A stretch of DNA of 64,000 nucleotides, from the NCBI GenBank assembly GCA_022577435.1, contig JAKOON010000012.1, positions 62,001 through 126,000 of the forward strand. The letters run 5' to 3'. Numbering within the stretch: the stretch's first letter is position 1; every line of letters starts with the position of its first letter. Below the pieces are notes generated by a model. It was not told the DNA's origin, made no database searches, and was given only the letters and a program-made list of their open reading frames with translations. This DNA is from Embiotoca jacksoni. Taxonomy: Eukaryota; Chordata; Actinopteri; Embiotocidae. The position numbers and the translations under genes are program-made. Positions 23,912 through 37,601 of this stretch are shown here, in pieces.

Positions 23912-24810
23912 CCTGGAAAAAGCATCAAGTTCACCAGCGATCGAACTGCATATGAAGGCTGAAATGGAAACGCTGGTGCAGTGATGTTAATCTTTACAGG
24001 GAAGTTTGTGGGTTTTTGTGTGTGTTTTGAAGTTGAGTCTCTATTTAAAAACTTGTGGTCAGTTGTTGAGGGGAAGTTTTCTCCGTTGAATTTTACTTCT
24101 AAAATATACAGTTTTTTATTTCATCAAAGCAGAACTCGATCAGTAATATGATTGTGTTACAAATTGTTTTTCTGACCAATGATGATTGAATAAATGTCTG
24201 AATTCAGGTCAGCTGACCAGCCTGGATGGACTGCCATTTAAAATTCAGACACAGAACACATCCACACGCTGATCTCCAACGACACCGATCAAACACAAAA
24301 GTTTAAATATCTGCAGCAAATTAGTCCGTATTTATAGAATCACTCCCAATGTGCTCGGCAGCCTGGAAAAATCATGGTAATAAATGTAAAGATGAAAAGG
24401 ATTTTTTTTATTTAACTCTTCAAATATAATTGCTGCCAAAGTTACACTGTGTTGTTGTGCTTTAAAAAGGCATCATGCATTACAGAAATATGATTCTGCT
24501 ACACAAAAGAGTGTAGGTGAAAAGCGTGAGAAATGTTTACTCTCCTTGCAGATAGAGGAACGTCTGGACTTTTTAAAGTAAGTCTGAGTTGTGTAGCAAG
24601 TTTAAAGTACCAGTTTTAACCTTGATAGAGAAGGATGTGGTTTTTAGTTCTGTTTTGAAGTTGCGACAGTTGGTGTTTGGTGAGAAACTAATGCCCAGTT
24701 GTGATGAGAAATCTTATTTATAAATAGTTTGAACTCACACAGTGTGTCTGCAGCATTTTCTCAGGCTGCTGCAGTTCATCAGTGCTGGAAGAAGTATTCA
24801 GGTCCTTTAC
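23912..24810. other. 5' flank of lec4 and spacer L
   Basis: Duplicate of 9957-10855. No gene beyond the presumed lec4 promoter. Confidence 0.5.
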
Positions 24811-26588
24811 TTAAAGATGCTGTAAAGTAGAAATGAAAATAAGTTTTAAGTTCATCACACCACAGAAGTATGGGTTGTTAACTACCCATCCAAATTTGAA
24901 TGAAAAAAACACCGACAAGTATATTAAAGTAGGCTTTGAAATGGTGAGAAAATCATCAGTCTTCTCTGCTCTGAGACTGGGGGGGCGTGTCCTGAAGGAG
25001 CTGAAGCTCCGCCCACTCACTGGGAGGTGTTCAGTGTCCTGTAGGACAGTCCTGTGGCTGCAGTTCTTTTCCCCACTAAGCGGTCCGTCTGACATCCAAC
25101 CTCTCGGTGACTTTATGCATGATGTCCCACTGGTCCTCTGTCTCTCTGCTGGATGGAGCAGCCTGCTTTGGGAAAACACAATAGAATCAGAATTTATTTG
25201 TCCAATGAGTGAAACATACAGATGCATATAAATGAAGCTTGTCCCCCTGAGCTGTAACACAGGAGTCAAACTGGACACCAGAGGCAGCAGACAGTGAGTC
25301 TCCAACTACTTCTAACGCACCTGCATTACAATAGTGGAGATAATAAGAATGGAGGAGTTGATTTAGTTCTGTAACGACTGTAACATGAACAACGCTGCAT
25401 TACATCACATGTTAATTCATGACATCACATGTTAATTCATTACATCACATGTTAATTCATTACATCACGTTAATTCATGACATCACATGTTAATTCAAAC
25501 TTTGAACCTGCTCAGGTTGAGACGAAAGTCTTTCTCTTTCACTGATGTCCCTCGTCCTCCTCCTCCTCCCTGTAGCCTCCTCCACATGTAGTTGGGCTCC
25601 TTTATCCCGACCGGTACCGGTACATGTAACAGAGAGGGTCGCTGATTGTATCGTTACACCAGAGTACAAAATCAACAACCCTCATTAATCAGGAGGACTA
25701 GATCTCCTCTGGTCCATGTTTACCATCACCCCGACATGTAAAATACAGAGTTACATATATTATAGTTCCTTATCGGAGCTATATTGACATGCCTAAAAAA
25801 TTCTGCTGTTTTCGGAGCATTTTCCTCTGAACTCTGCTACAAACTCAATAGAAGCTAATTAGCACATTAGCTCCCATTTCATGAAGATAAAGTTATTCTA
25901 CACCGAGTAAAATCACGTTAGCAGTTTGCACCGAGGACTAAATGTAGCAGAGTCACTGTGGAAAAGTTATCTGGTATAATTACAACAAGCACACAGAACT
26001 TCCGCTGAGTGGTGGACTGCTGGCGGCGGCGGACGGTGCCGGTGCGACCGGAGGACGAACGGCCGGGAGGGTGAAGCTCGGTTCGGCTCCGAGCTGCAGG
26101 AGAAGCCGTGTGTCCGTGAACTGCATCCGTCTCCGGTCCAAGTTAAAACTGTCCTCTGTGAAATGGTCCCTGCAGAGGCGGCTGTTGGTGTCGATCCTAA
26201 CGTCTCCTTTAGCGAGGCTCTTCACGAAATCAATCCGCCTCTTTTTCCTTTCTTCATCAGTAGGGAATTTAAATGGCGATGCGGCGCTGCTTTGGAGGTT
26301 CTTGCTTCCAGGAAAGATTCACTTGCGGGTGGAGGGAGACGTCCTGTAGCAGCCAGCTGATGGACAATAACAATCTGACTACGGCAGAGTGGGATGACCT
26401 CTTATGCAAATGAGCTCCAGGCTTTTATAGCCTTTCACCGTGAGAGGAGGAGCCATGCAGAAGGTTATATAAACCGTCTGTGCGGTAGATCGGTGACGTA
26501 CTGAAGCGACCTTTTAGCCCCGCCTAAAAAAACATGAGCTGAAGACTGATGAGAAACTGTTTAAAGGTCGAACTTACAGCAACTTTAA
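24811..26588 (-). mobile_element. TTAA-flanked Kolobok-like element X4 (complete)
   Basis: TTAA at 24811-24814 and 26585-26588. Near-identical to X2, including about five minisatellite units (25395-25496). Confidence 0.75.
25980..26318 (-). pseudogene. THAP-domain relic in X4 (CRDH retained)
   Basis: Same state as X2: CxxH present, first Cys pair and Trp missing. Confidence 0.6.
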
Positions 26589-26805
26589 CTCAAATAACTG
26601 CGTAACAAAATTGGATAAACAACCATTGAATTGCATATTATGACAAATAATGTAACTAAAATCAGGTATAAACCTCTGAACTCTGTTAAACCCAAAATAA
26701 TTCAGTTGTTAGATCTTAATAGTCTGTTTTAGTCCTTTACAGTTGTCAGTCAAAGTAGGTCTCATTTATATCTTTGGAAGTTCCTTAACGTTCAACAGTT
26801 CACCA

Positions 26806-27171
26806 TTAGTCTCTTCCAACGGATTTCCGGTTGTTTGTTTGAATCCAAAACAACTCTGAGATCTCAGAAAACAAAGTGCCAATAAAATTGGATCCTTTAT
26901 ATTTCTCGGTGAAGATCCAGACAGGATAGCAGATGAAGCAGCTCGTAGTCACTTGATGAATCCCTAAAAAAAAAAAACAGCCTGTACACAAGTGTGCAGA
27001 ACATCATCATATAGTCAGAGTTTCCTCTTTTTCCATCACATTAGATTTACACAAAACATTCACGACTTTAAACACTTGTGACTAAATTATCTCGTTTTAC
27101 CTCAATTTCAAACAATACACTTGGCAATCAACATACTTTTACAACATATACAGTAACTTTAACAAAAATTC

Positions 27172-27210
<39 letters not shown>

Positions 27211-27430
27211 ATGTGCTTCATTCACAACATCCAAAATGTTGTTATCATGGCTGGTTTTGCTTCGCTATGTTCCTCAAAGTAAATTACTCCCAATTCTCTG
27301 ACACAAACTTAGTTAACAAGATAACCTCAGGTAGCAACTCACCTGGATAATCCACTTCATTGAAGAAACGCCCGACGGAGTTCGTCCCGGTGAGAACTTC
27401 TCCCTCGACAGCTCCGCTGCAGCTCAGCAT
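26806..27430 (-). CDS. Candidate gene C, copy 3 (81 aa)
   Basis: Exon 1 is 27343-27430 and exon 2 is 26806-26963. Splice sites and frame are intact although this copy lies outside the 13.95-kb duplication. Confidence 0.42.
27173..27207. repeat. (CA)n microsatellite
   Basis: Short uninterrupted CA tract in the C intron. Confidence 0.93.
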
Positions 27431-28608
27431 GTAACTCACTTACAATACTGTTAAATTCACTCGATATCTCTTGGGAATCTCAAAATATCTGACTTTGCTC
27501 CAAATCTTGTCTGCCTCCTGCACCTGTCTTAGCTGCGGGGTCTCCGGTAGGTGAGTGCGTGGTTCAGAGAGTGGGAGGGGGGGCTAAGGGCTCTGCTACG
27601 TTCAGACCACCAGCTGGTTTGGTGAGACGTTTAGGGAACGTCTGTAAATTGGGCGACTGAAAGTTACCCGGGTTACGTGAACATGGGAGAACACGTGACC
27701 TCGACAGAGAAGAGCTTCCATCACCCTCAAATCCAGGACCCCCGGTGTACAGTGACCACTGATCCTTTTTGATGACCAGGAAGAAAAATTAGTGCAAAAC
27801 AGGTTTTGACTTGATCAGCATTTTAGGTAACAGCACTGAAAAAGATATTCAAACATGAAATCCCTCTTTGTAAAACACACAATATGTGCTTGGCTGATAA
27901 ATTGAACTTCCTGTTGTAATCTGGAGATTTGTTGGAGCTGATGTCGACGGTGTGATTGATTAATGAGGTCCAAACGTGGTGAACATACTGAGACCAGATC
28001 TGTTCCTGCCTCATACTGATTGAACTTGTTATATCATCCTGAAGAATGCAGTTCATCCTGACTTTATCAAAACTTACTGACATTTTTAATGAGAAGTTTT
28101 GAGATATTAGAAAAAAAAAAAAAAAAAAAGAAATATTGTTCAGTATAACATTTTTATTCAACATAACAGGATAAAAACATGCATTTGCTTCTAAATAGAT
28201 ATCTAACATTATCTGCTGCCTCAACGTGTGAAGACTTATTTACATCAGAATACAAAAGTTGAAGAAAACAGCTTTGGAAGCATTTTGTTGAGAAGTAATG
28301 CAGCGCCCTCTGTTGGCCAATCAGCGGCAACAGTGTTAAAAATTACATGCAGGAAACAAATATTTTCTAATATCTATTTATACATTACATCTGAGTTTCT
28401 TTTCTTCCAAATATGTACACAAAGTACCTTAAACAAACAGCTGTTAATAGTAGCACACTTTAACTTTATTCCTAAGTTTTGGTTTTTACAAAAATATTAA
28501 ACGTGATATGACTTTAAATCTTTATATTTTGACATTATTAAGCCAGTTGGCATTATTTTACATGTGATTAATCTTTGCAGACTATCAAGTAACCTTCTGA
28601 AGTTTGAC
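27431..28608 (-). other. 5' flank of C and 3' UTR of lec5
   Basis: Homologous to 2418-3603, with a long poly-A near 28110 and AATAAA (minus) at 28153-28158. Confidence 0.6.
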
Positions 28609-30259
28609 TCAAACAGACAAAGCCTTCTGTTCACAGATCCATCTGTTCCTGTCGTTACAGTTCACTGATTTCCATCCATCATTAGTTACAGAAATTGCAC
28701 AGTGACCATCAGTCGGGTTTTCTGTCCAGGAGCTGAGGAAACAAAAACAACAGTTGGATCCAGAGTCAAGATTTTATCATTCAAAGTGTTTAGAAATGTG
28801 TCTCTTACCTGTCAGCCAGATCACTTCCATCGACCCACTTCCATTTTCTACCATCAGCTTTCAGTCCAATCCAGTACCCTTCGTTTCCTGAACTTCCCCA
28901 GCTGTTATCACTGACATATTTCTGAGGACAACAGAGGAAAAGGGAACAGATATATATACTTACTTTAATAAACTCACTGTGACCAACAGACTCAACGTGT
29001 GTTCAGATCTTCAGAAAATACATTTTCATTTAATATAAGCTGTCATTACCTTTTCTTCAGCATTATCTACAACCACCAAATCAGAACTCCTTATCGTGCA
29101 GTTTTCTCGAGCTTCTTCCCAGGTTTTCCGATTGGTAGAAGTCTTGTAGTCCAAAACCATATAGCAACTGGACTGGAACAGAAACCTGCCCGGCTGACAA
29201 GATTTACAGTCTTCCTGAAACAACAGAGATCAACTAATAATCAACTTTACTGTTTCATTATGTCAGAATTCAATATTTTTTATAACTAATGGGATCCCAA
29301 CATACTGGCATCTCTTTTGGGACAGTAGGCATCAATGCTCCACTGAGCTCGACTGATGTTGAGCTCATTCCCCTTTGCCTCCATGTCCTTTATTTGATTT
29401 GTAAGGTTTCTCTTCTCCATCTCCAGCTCCTGGTTTTGTGTCTCCAGCTCCTGGTTTTGTTTCTCCAGGTTCATCTTTTCTGCCGTCAGCTTGGCGTTGT
29501 TTTCAGAAATGACCGAGGTAACTTAAGGTCAAACGTACAGGAAGATAGTTGGCAGTGAGCTGATATTGGACAACAAATTAACAAAAATCAAACAACTTTG
29601 ACATAAATTGAAAGTCAGATAAAATGCATTTTTGTTCAGAATTATTTCACAATAACGACATCGAAATATTTGTTTACTTTTGAGTTATACTTACAATATA
29701 TTCGAAGGGCCACAATAACAAACAGTATCAACCAACTCACTGTTATTGTTGGAAAAGAATGAGTGAAAGAGGGAGACTTCTTGTCTGAAAGAAAAAGTAA
29801 TTTTTTTTTTAGCTGAAACGAATCAACATGAAACTTTAAAACAGTTCAATCTGCTGTTATAATAGTTCAGCAGTAAATTGTGTTAATAACCTGCAGTGGC
29901 TGTTATTTTGTCCACAGTATAAACTGGTGAATTTTCATAGTCACCTTCTTCAAGTTCCTCTGAAACAAATCAAACATAAGTTCTCAAAGATCTGCAGTAA
30001 ATTAAACATTATTTCCAGAATCAGCAGACTGAGAAAATCATGATACAAATTAGAACATAAAGTCAATCGTGACATCTCAAATTAATTTGACCAAAGTGTC
30101 GTTATGCTCATCATTATGAAAATGAATAAAACAAGATTCTGCTTCACAAAAGATGAGACGCTTGTGAAGTTTGAATCTGTCAGAAAGCATCCTACCTGCA
30201 GATAAAGAAACATTTGGATTTCTAAAATTGACCGTCAGCGTCTGTGTTTTTCTGTTCAT
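28609..30259 (-). pseudogene. lec5: type B lectin-like receptor with a 2-bp deletion at the CTLD splice junction
   Basis: Exons are 30196-30259, 29891-29959, 29695-29784, 29306-29521, 29050-29214, 28809-28921 and 28609-28732. The tail has two tyrosines (GDYENSPVYTV), the membrane Arg is kept and the neck has two heptads. The first CTLD exon is 165 nt instead of 167: two bases are missing just after the acceptor. With the usual CAG acceptor the frame meets TAA after about three codons. A second AG four bases further in (CAGGAAG) would restore the frame with two residues lost, so a working product is possible. The rest of the CTLD (YWIGL, GHCAI, WICE) is intact. I call it a probable pseudogene. 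Confidence 0.75.
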
Positions 30260-31149
30260 CCTGGAAAAAGCATCAAGTTCACCACCGATCGAGCTGCATA
30301 TGAAGGCTGAAATGGAAATGCTGGTGCAGTGATGTTAAACTTTACAGGGAAGTTTGTGGGTTTTTGAAGTTGAGTCTCTATTTTAAAACTTGTGGTCAGT
30401 TGTTGCGAGGGGAAGTTTTCTCTGTTGAATTTTATTTCTAAAATATACAGTTTTTTATTTCATCGAAGCAGAAATCAATCAGTAATATGATTGTGTTACA
30501 TGTTGTTTTTCTGACCAATGATGATTGAATAAATGTCTGAATTCAGGTAAGCTGACCAGCCTGGATGGACTGCCATTTAAAATTCAGATACAGAACACAT
30601 CCACACGCTGATCTCCAACGGCACCGATCAAACACAAATGTTTAAATATCTGCAGCAAATTAGTCCGTATTTATAGAATCACTCCCAATGTGCTCGGCAG
30701 CCTGGAAAAATCATGGAAATAAATGTAAAGATGAAAAGGATTTTTTTTTTTTTACTCTTCAAATGTATTTAATGCCAAAGTTACACTGTGTTGTTGTGCT
30801 TTAAAAAGGCATCATGCATTACAGAAATATGATTCTGCTACACAAAAGAGTGTAGGTGAAAAGCGTGAGAAATGTTTACTCTCCTTGCAGATAGAGGAAC
30901 GTCTGGACTTTTTAAAGTAAGTCTGAGTTGTGTAGCAAGTTTAAAATACCAGTTTTAATCTTGATAGAGAAGCATGTGGTTTTTAGTTCTGTTTTGAAGT
31001 TGCGACAGTTGGTGTTTGCTGAGAAACTAATGCCCAGTTGTGATGAGAAGTCTTATTTATAAATGGTTTGAACTCACACAGTGTGTCTGCAGCATTTTCT
31101 CAGGCTGCTGCAGTTCATCAGTGCTGGAAGAAGCATTCAGGTCCTTTAC
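30260..31149. other. 5' flank of lec5 and spacer L
   Basis: Presumed lec5 promoter then the shared spacer. No gene seen. Confidence 0.5.
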
Positions 31150-32923
31150 TTAAAGATGCTGTAAAGTAGAAATGAAAATGAGTTTTAAGTTCATCACACC
31201 ACAGAAGTATGGGTTGTTAACTACCCATCCAAATTTGAATGAAAAAAACACCGACAAGTATATTAAAGTAGGCTTTGAAATCGTGAGAAAATCATCAGTC
31301 TTCTCTGCTCTGAGACTGGGGGGGCGTGTCCTGAAGGAGCTGAAGCTCCGCCCACTCACTGGGAGGTGTTCAGTGTCCTGTAGGACAGTCCTGTGGCTGC
31401 AGTTCTTTTCCCCACTAAGCGGTCAGTCTGACATCCAACCTCTCGGAGACTTTATGCATGATGTCCCACTGGTACTCTGTCTCTCTGCTGGATGGAGCAG
31501 CCTGCTTTGGGAAAACACAATAGAATCAGAATTTATTTGTCCAATGAGTGAAACATACAGATGCATATAAATGAAGCTTGTCCCCCTGAGCTGTAACACA
31601 GGAGTCAAACTGGACACCAGAGACAGAAGACAGTGAGTCTCCAACTACTTCTAACGCACCTGCATTACAATAGTGGAGATAATAAGAATGGAGTAGATTT
31701 AGTTCTGTAACGACTGTAACATGAACAACGCTGCATTACATCACATGTTAATTCATTACATCACATGTTAATTCATTACATCACATGTTAATTCATTACA
31801 TCACGTCAATTCAAACTTTGAACCTGCTCAGGTTGAGATGCAAGTCTTTCTCTTTCACTGATGTCCCTCCACCTCCTCGTCCTCCTCCTCTTCCTCCTCC
31901 TCTCTGCAGCCTCCTCCACATGTAGTTGGGCTCATTTACCCCGACCGGTACCGGTACATGTAACCGAGAGGGTCGCTGATTGTAACGTTACACCGGAGTC
32001 CAAAATCAACAACCCTCATTAATGGGGAGGACTAGATCTCCTCTGGTCCATGTTTACCATCACCCCGACATGTAAAATACAGAGTTACATATATTATAGT
32101 TCCTTATCGGAGCTATATTGACACGCCTAAAAAAAATCTGCTGTTTTCGGAGCATTTTCTTCTGAACTCTGCTACGAACTCAATAGAAGCTAATTAGCAC
32201 ATTAGCTCCCATTTCATGAAAATAAAGTTATTCTACATCGAGTAAAATCACGTTAGCGGTTTGCACCGAGGACTAAATGTAGCAGAGTCACTGTGGAAAA
32301 GTTATCTGGTATAATTACAACAAGCACACAGAACTTCCGCTGAGTGGTGGACTGCTGGCGGCGGCGGACGGTGCCGGTGCGACCGGAGGACGAACGGCCG
32401 GGAGGGTGAAGCTCGGTTCGGCTCCGAGCTGCAGGAGAAGCCGTGTGTCCGTGAACTGCATCCGTCTCCGGTCCAAGTTGAAACTGTCCTCTGTGAAACG
32501 GTCCCTGCAGAGGCGGCTGTTGGTGTCGATCCTAACGTCTCCTTTAGCGAGGCTCTTCACGAAATCAATCCGCCTCTTTTTCCTTTCTTCATCAGTAGGG
32601 AATTTAAATAGCGATGCGGCGCTGCTTTGGAGGTTCTTGCTTCCAGGAAAGATTCACTTGCGGGTGGAGGGAGACGTCCTGTAGCAGCCAGCTGATGGAC
32701 AATAACAATCTGACTACGGCAGAGTGGGATGACCTCTTATGCAAATGAGCTCCAGGCTTTTATAGCGTTTCACCGTGAGAGGAGGAGCCATGCAGAAGGT
32801 TATATAAACCGTCTGTGTGGTAGATCGGTGACGTACTGAAGCGACCTTTTAGCCTCGCCTAAAAAAACCTGAGCTGAAGACGGATGAGCAACTGTTTAAA
32901 GGTCGAACTTATAGCAACTTTAA
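31150..32923 (-). mobile_element. TTAA-flanked Kolobok-like element X5 (complete)
   Basis: TTAA at 31150-31153 and 32920-32923, with the same inverted termini. It has about four 20-bp minisatellite units (31735-31812). Confidence 0.74.
32315..32653 (-). pseudogene. THAP-domain relic in X5 (CRDR)
   Basis: Zinc His replaced by Arg; otherwise as in X2. Confidence 0.6.
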
Positions 32924-33137
32924 CTCAAATAACTGTAAGAAAAATTGGATAAACAACCATTGAATTGCATATTATGACAAATAATCACTCAAATCAGGTA
33001 TAAACCTCTGAACTCTGTTAAACCCAAAATAATTCAGTTGTTAGATCTTAATAGTCTGTTTTAGTCCTTTACAGTTGTCAGTCAAAGTAGGTCTCATTTA
33101 TATCTTTGGAAGTTCCTTAACGTTCAACAGTTCACCA

Positions 33138-33293
33138 TTAGTCTCTTCCAACGGATTTCCGGTTGTTTGTTTGAATCCAAAACAACTCTGAGATCTCAGA
33201 AAACAAAGTGCCAATAAAATTGGATCCTTTATATTTCTCGGTGACGATCCAGACAGGATAGCAGATGAAGCAGCTCGTAGTCACCTGATGAAT
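33138..33293 (-). pseudogene. Truncated exon 2 of gene C
   Basis: The same truncation and L junction as at 12851-13006, so both lectin-less units descend from one deletion. Confidence 0.75.
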
Positions 33294-34036
33294 GTTTTGA
33301 ACGGTTTTCTCTGTTGAATTTTACTTCTAAAATATACAGTTTTTTATTTCATCTAATCAGAACTCGATCAGTAATATGATTGTGTTACATGTTGTTTTTC
33401 TGACCAATGAAGATTGAATAAATGTCTGAATTCAGGTAAGCTGACCAGCCTGGATGGACTGCCATTTAAAATTCAGACACAGAACACATCCACACGCTGA
33501 TCTCCAACGGCACCGATCAAACACAAATGTTTAAATATCTGCAGCAAATTAGTCCGTATTTATAGAATCATTCCCAATGTGCTCGGCAGCCTGGAAAAAT
33601 CATGGTAATAAATGTAAAGATGAAAAGGATTTTTTTTTTAACTCTTCAAATGTAATTGCTGCCAAAGTTACACTGTGTTGTTGTGCTTTAAAAAGGCATC
33701 ATGCATTACAGAAATATGATTCTGCTACACAAAAGAGTGTAGGTGAAAAGCGTGAGAAATGTTTACTCTCCTTGCAGATAGAGGAACGTCTGGACTTTTT
33801 AAAGTAAGTCTGAGTTGTGTACCAAGTTTAAAATACCAGTTTTAATCTTGATAGAGAAGCATGTGGTTTTTAGTTCTGTTTTGAAGTTGCGACAGTTGGT
33901 GTTTGGTGAGAAACTAATGCCCAGTTGTGATGAGAAGTCTTATTTATAAATGGTTTGAACTCACACAGTGTGTCTGCAGTATTTTCTCAGGCTGCTGCAG
34001 TTCATCAGTGCTGGAAGAAGTATTCAGGTCCTTTAC
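33294..34036. other. Spacer L of the second lectin-less unit
   Basis: Homologous to 13007-13750. No gene seen. Confidence 0.6.
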
Positions 34037-35800
34037 TTAAAGATGCTGTAAAGTAGAAATGAAAATGAGTTTTAAGTTCATCACACCACAGAAGTATGGG
34101 TTGTTAACTACCCATCCAAATTTGAATGAAAAAAACACCGACAAGTATATTAAAGTAGGATTTGAACTCGTGAGAAAATCATCAGTCTTCTCTGCTCTGA
34201 GACTGGGGGGGCGTGTCCTGAAGGAGCTGAAGCTCCGCCCACTCACTGGGAGGTGTTCAGTGTCCTGTAGGACAGTCCTGTGGCTGCAGTTCTTTTCCCC
34301 CACTAAGCGGTCCGTCTGACATCCAACCTCTCGGAGACTTTATGCATGATGTCCCACTGGTCCTCTGTCTCTCTGCTGGATGGAGCAGCCTGCTTTGGGA
34401 AAACACAATAGAATCAGAATTTATTTGTCCAATGAGTGAAACATACAGATGCATATAAATGAAGCTTGTCCCCCTGAGCTGTAACACAGGAGTCAAACTG
34501 GACACCAGAGACAGAAGACAGTGAGTCTCCAACTACTTCTAACGCACCTGCATTACAATAGTGGAGATAATAAGAATGGAGGAGTTGATTTAGTTCTGTA
34601 ACGACTGTAACATGAACAACGCTGCATTACATCACATGTTAATTCATGACATCACATGTTAATTCATGACATCACGTGTTAATTCATTACATCACGTTAA
34701 TTCAAACTTTGAACCTGCTGAGGTTGAGAAGTAAGTCTTTCTCTTTCACTGATGTCCCTCCACCTCTTCCTCCTCCTCCTCCTCCTCCTCCTCCACATGT
34801 AGTTGGGCTCGTTTATCCCAACCGGTACCGGTACATGTAACCGAGAGGGTCGCTGATTGTAACGTTACACCGGAGTACAAAATCAACAACCCTCATTAAT
34901 GGGGAGGACTAGATCTCCTCTGGTCCATGTTTACCATCACCCCGACATGTAAAATACAGAGTTACATATATTATAGTTCCTTATCGGAGCTATATTGACA
35001 CGCCTAAAAAAAATCAGCTGTTTTCGGAGCATTTTCCTCTGAACTCTGCTACAAACTCAATAGAAGCTAATTAGCACATTAGCTCCCATTTCATGAAAAT
35101 AAAGTTATTCTACACCGAGTAAAATCACGTTAGCGGTTTGCACCGAGGACTAAATGTAGCAGAGTCACTGTGGAAAAGTTATCTGGTATAATTACAACAA
35201 GCACACAGAACTTCCGCTGAGTGGTGGACTGCTGGCGGCGGCGGACGATGCCGGTGCGACCGGAGGACGAACGGCCGGGAGGGTGAAGCTCGGTTCGGCT
35301 CCGAGCTGCAGGAGAAGCCGTGTGTCCGTGAACTGCATCCGTCTCCGGTCCAAGTTGAAACTGTCCTCTGTGAAATGGTCCCTGCAGAGGCGGCTGTTGG
35401 TGTCGATCCTAACGTCTCCTTTAGCGAGGCTCTTCACGAAATCAATCCGCCTCTTTTTCCTTTCTTCACCAGTAGTGAATTTAAATAGCGATGCGGCGCT
35501 GCTTTGGAGGTTCTTGCTTCCAGGAAAGATTCACTTGCGGGTGGAGGGAGACGTCCTGTAGCAGCCAGCTGATGGACAATAACAATCTGACTACGGCAGA
35601 GTGGGATGACCTCTTATGCAAATGAGCTCCAGGCTTTTATAGCGTTTCACCGTGAGAGGAGGAGCCATGCAGAAGGTTATATAAACCGTCTGTGTGGTAG
35701 ATCGGTGACGTACTGAAGCGACCTTTTAGCCCCGCCTAAAAAAACCTGAGCTGAAGACGGATGAGAAACTGTTTAAAGGTCGAACTTACAGCAACTTTGA
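34037..35800 (-). mobile_element. Kolobok-like element X6 (right TTAA mutated)
   Basis: Left TTAA at 34037-34040. The right site reads TTGA (35797-35800), a single change. It has about four minisatellite units (34623-34705). Confidence 0.73.
35192..35530 (-). pseudogene. THAP-domain relic in X6 (CRDH retained)
   Basis: CxxH is present but the KFP segment is altered to KFT, and the first Cys pair and Trp are missing. Confidence 0.58.
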
Positions 35801-36017
35801 CTCAAATAACTGCGTAACAAAATTGGATAAACAACCATTGAATTGCATATTATGTCAAATAATGTAACTAAAATCAGGTATAAACCTCTGAACTCTGTTA
35901 AACCCAAAATAATTCAGTTGTTAGATCTTAATAGTCTGTTTTAGTCCTTTACAGTTGTCAGTCAAAGTAGGTCTCATTTATATCTTTGGAAGTTCCTTAA
36001 CGTTCAACAGTTCACCA

Positions 36018-36647
36018 TTAGTCTCTTCCAACGGATTTCCGGTTGTTTGTTTGAATCCAAAACAACTCTGAGATCTCAGAAAACAAAGTGCCAATAAAAT
36101 TGGATCCTTTATATTTCTCGGTGAAGATCCAGACAGGATAGCAGATGAAGCAGCTCGTAGTCACTTGATGAATCCCTAAAAAAAAAAAAACAGCCTGTAC
36201 ACAAGTGTGCAGAACATCATCATATAGTCAGAGTTTCCTCTTTTTCCATCACATTAGATTTACACAAAACTTTCACAACTTTAAACACTTGTGACTAAAT
36301 TATCTCATTTTGCCTCAATTTCAAACAATACACTTGGCAGTCAACATACTTTTACAACATATACAGAAACTTTGACAAAAATTCAACACACACACACACA
36401 AACACACACACACAGACACACACAGTTATGTGCTTCATTCACATCATCCAAAATGTTGTTATCCTGGCTGGTTTTGCTTCGCTATGTTCCTCAAAGTAAA
36501 TTACTCCCAATTCTCTGACACAAACTTAGTTAACAAGATAACCTCAGGTAGCAACTCACCTGGATAATCCACTTCATTGAAGAAACGCCCGACGGAGTTC
36601 GTCCCGGTGAGAACTTCTCCCTCGACAGCTCCGCTGCAGCTCAGCAT
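36018..36647 (-). CDS. Candidate gene C, copy 4 (81 aa)
   Basis: Exon 1 is 36560-36647 and exon 2 is 36018-36175, with intact sites and frame. Confidence 0.42.
36387..36424. repeat. Interrupted (CA)n microsatellite
   Basis: CA tract broken by CAAA and CAGA; the most degenerate of the set. Confidence 0.88.
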
Positions 36648-37599
36648 GTAACTCACTTACAATACTGTTAAATTCACTCGATATCTCTTGGGAATCTCAA
36701 AATATCTGACTTTGCTCCAAATCTTGTCTGCCTCCTGCACCTGTCTTAGCTGCGGGGTCTCCGGTAGGTGAGTGCGTGGTTCAGAGAGTGGGAGGGGGGG
36801 GCTAAGGGCTCTGCTACGTTCAGACCACCAGCTGGTTTGGTGAGACGTTTAGGGAACGTCTGTAAATTGGGAAACTGTACGTTACCTGGGTTACGTGAAC
36901 ATGGGAGAACACGTGACCTCGACGGTGAAGAGCTTCCATCACCCTCAAATCCAGGACCCCCGGTGTACAGTGACCACTGATCCTTTTTGATGACCAGGAA
37001 GAAAAATTAGTGCAAAACAGGTTTTGACTTGATCAGCATTTTAGGTAACAGCACTGAAAAAGATATTCAAACATGAAATCCCTCTTTGTAAAACACACAA
37101 TATGTGCTTGGCTGATAAATTGAACTTCCTGTTGTAATCTGGAGATTTGTTGGACCTGATGTCGACGGTGTGATTGATTAATGAGGTCCAAACGAGGTGA
37201 ACATACTGAGACCAGATCTGTTCCTGCCTCATACTGATTGAACTTGTTATATCATCCTGAAGAATGCAGTTCCTCCTGACTTTATCAAAACTTACTGACA
37301 TTTTTAATGAGAATGTTTTGAGAGAATAGAAAAAAAACAAGAAAACAGAAATATAGTTGTTCAGTATAACATTTTTATTCAACATAACAGGATAAAAACA
37401 TGCATTTGCTTCTAAATAGATATCTAACATTATCTGCTGCCTCAACGTGTGAAGACTTATTTACATCAGAACACAAATGTTGAAGAAAACAGCTTTGGGA
37501 GCATTTTGTTGAGAAGTAATGCAGCGCCCTCTGTTGGCCAATTACAAAACAACAGTGTCAAAAATTACAGACAGGAAACAAATATTTTCTAATACAGAT
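36648..37599 (-). other. 5' flank of C and distal 3' UTR of lec6
   Basis: This contains the normal lectin AATAAA (minus) at 37374-37379. The Tc1 insertion separates it from the lec6 stop codon. Confidence 0.6.
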
Positions 37600-37601
37600 T
37601 A

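Larger units (their letters stand above)
13957..26912. repeat. 13.95-kb segmental duplication, copy 2
   Basis: Second copy of the block at 1-12957, holding most of X3, gene C, lec3, lec4 and X4. The near identity of introns and intergenic DNA points to a very recent unequal exchange or gene conversion. A false duplication from assembling two haplotypes side by side is the main alternative. The right boundaries differ between copies, which argues against a trivial whole-block copy error but does not exclude it. Confidence 0.93.
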
